From Planoprotostelium fungivorum (Eukaryota; Evosea; Variosea; Cavosteliida; Cavosteliaceae), in the NCBI GenBank assembly GCA_003024175.1, contig MDYQ01000391.1, forward strand, positions 1 to 44,085: a stretch of DNA of 44,085 nucleotides. The letters run 5' to 3'. The notes beneath the pieces were generated by a model. The model was not told the DNA's origin. It saw nothing but the letters and a program-made list of their open reading frames with translations, and made no database searches. Below, piece after piece: positions 43,101-44,085 of this stretch (positions are counted from its first letter, which is position 1; each line of letters starts with the position of its first letter). The position numbers and the translations under genes are program-made.

Positions 43101-44085
43101 CGCACACGCAAACACACGTTGCAAAAATCATATCAATGTACTTTAGAATATTCTGCATCGATTGATGTATCATACACGGTAGTACAAGCAATATTATGAT
43201 ATGAAAAGCATAAATCAAAACAATGCGGAGCTTGACCCTCGAAAAAAACCGTTTGTACCAAAGGGGGGACCATGCTAGATTTCAAAATCGAAAGTCTAAA
43301 CCTTAAGCCACCCCCCTCGATTTCGGAAAAGTGTGAAGAAATCCACTCGATCGACCGTATCATCACTATGAACAATGATGAGACTGTCTAGTCACTTTCG
43401 GGACGTTCAGCACATTGCAACGCACGTTTTGATATACAAAACAGTATCATACAGTGAAGTGGTCGTGCTGTGGATTTAAAATACCGCAAAAACATGTATT
43501 TCGACAATATCTCTTCGCGCACACGCAAACACACGTTGCAAAAATCATATCAATGTACTTTAGAATATTCTGCATCGATTGATGTATCATACACGGTAGT
43601 ACAAGCAATATTATGATATGAAAAGCATAAATCAAAACAATGCGGAGCTTGACCCTCGAAAAAAACCGTTTGTACCAAAAGGGGGACCATGCTAGATTTC
43701 AAAATCGAAAGTCTAAACCTTAAGCCACCCCCCTCGATTTCGGCAAAGTGTGAAGAAATCCACTCGATCGACCGTATCATCACTATGAACAATGATGAGA
43801 CTGTCTAGTCACTTTCGGGACGTTCAGCACATTGCAACGCACGTTTTGATATACAAAACAGTATCATACAGTGAAGTGGTCGTGCTGTGGATTTAAAATA
43901 CCGCAAAAACATGTATTTCGACAATATCTCTTCGCGCACACGCAAACACACGTTGCAAAAATCATATCAATGTACTTTAGAATATTCTGCATCGATTGAT
44001 GTATCATACACGGTAGTACAGGCAATATTATGATATGAAAAGCATAAATCAAAACAATGCGGAGCTTGACCCTCGAAAAAAACCG
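28180..44085. repeat. 417-bp satellite array 3 (37 full units plus two partials), continues beyond window
   Basis: A 154-bp partial (28180-28333) is followed by 37 units of exactly 417 bp from 28334 to 43762 and a 323-bp partial to the window end. Orientation and consensus are the same as array 1. There are no indels, and about 49 substitutions were counted by eye. The 80-codon minus-strand frame is broken by a nonsense change at 30313. If the intervening 1.6 kb is misplaced, this is the continuation of array 1 after a missing 178 bp, or 178 plus a multiple of 417. Confidence 0.97.

Noticed and set aside
797-44085. CRISPR-like or DR/spacer organisation
   Set aside because: There are no short repeats alternating with unique spacers; the whole 417-bp unit is repeated without unique sequence, and no cas-like gene is present.

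Overview
The window is almost entirely tandem-repeat DNA, and I find no gene I can support. About 43 kb of the 44 kb belongs to one satellite family with a monomer of exactly 417 bp (about 40% GC). It is present as 100 full units, one 277-bp deleted unit and several partial units, all in the same orientation. This points to eukaryotic satellite DNA (pericentromeric, subtelomeric or sex-chromosome type). No telomere motif, transposase, tRNA, rRNA or CRISPR structure is visible, and I cannot name the species. CpG is not depleted in the monomer, which weakly favours a genome with little CpG methylation, such as many invertebrates.

Layout: 1-284 is AT-rich flank without a recognisable gene, with two hairpin-forming segments. 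285-306 is a perfect inverted repeat. 307-460 holds three 52/53-bp repeats, 461-590 holds 50-bp repeats and 591-746 holds two 78-bp repeats. These three short families share one core sequence, inverted in the 52/53-bp family. 747-796 is the edge into the 417-bp array. 797-26595 is satellite array 1, with one 140-bp deletion in the unit at 12056-12332. Single N characters lie at 26596, 27772 and 28179. Between the first two are three more 78-bp repeats, a second copy of the same edge and two 417-bp units. Between the last two are five 78-bp repeats. 28180-44085 is satellite array 3, which runs off the window.

Two things matter most. First, all three N characters sit at switches between repeat families, while the two N-free switches are near-identical copies of one edge. 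The segment 26597-28178 therefore looks like misplaced or alternative-haplotype edge sequence inside what may be one continuous array. Second, the roughly 128 substitutions I count among the 417-bp units are spaced far too evenly: 97 of 101 units carry at least one, and no variant-free stretch inside an array exceeds about 490 bp. No allele occurs twice, even at monomer positions hit two or three times. Neither concerted evolution nor random private mutation predicts this; it resembles an assembly path that uses each variant once. Unit order and copy number here should not be trusted without long reads.
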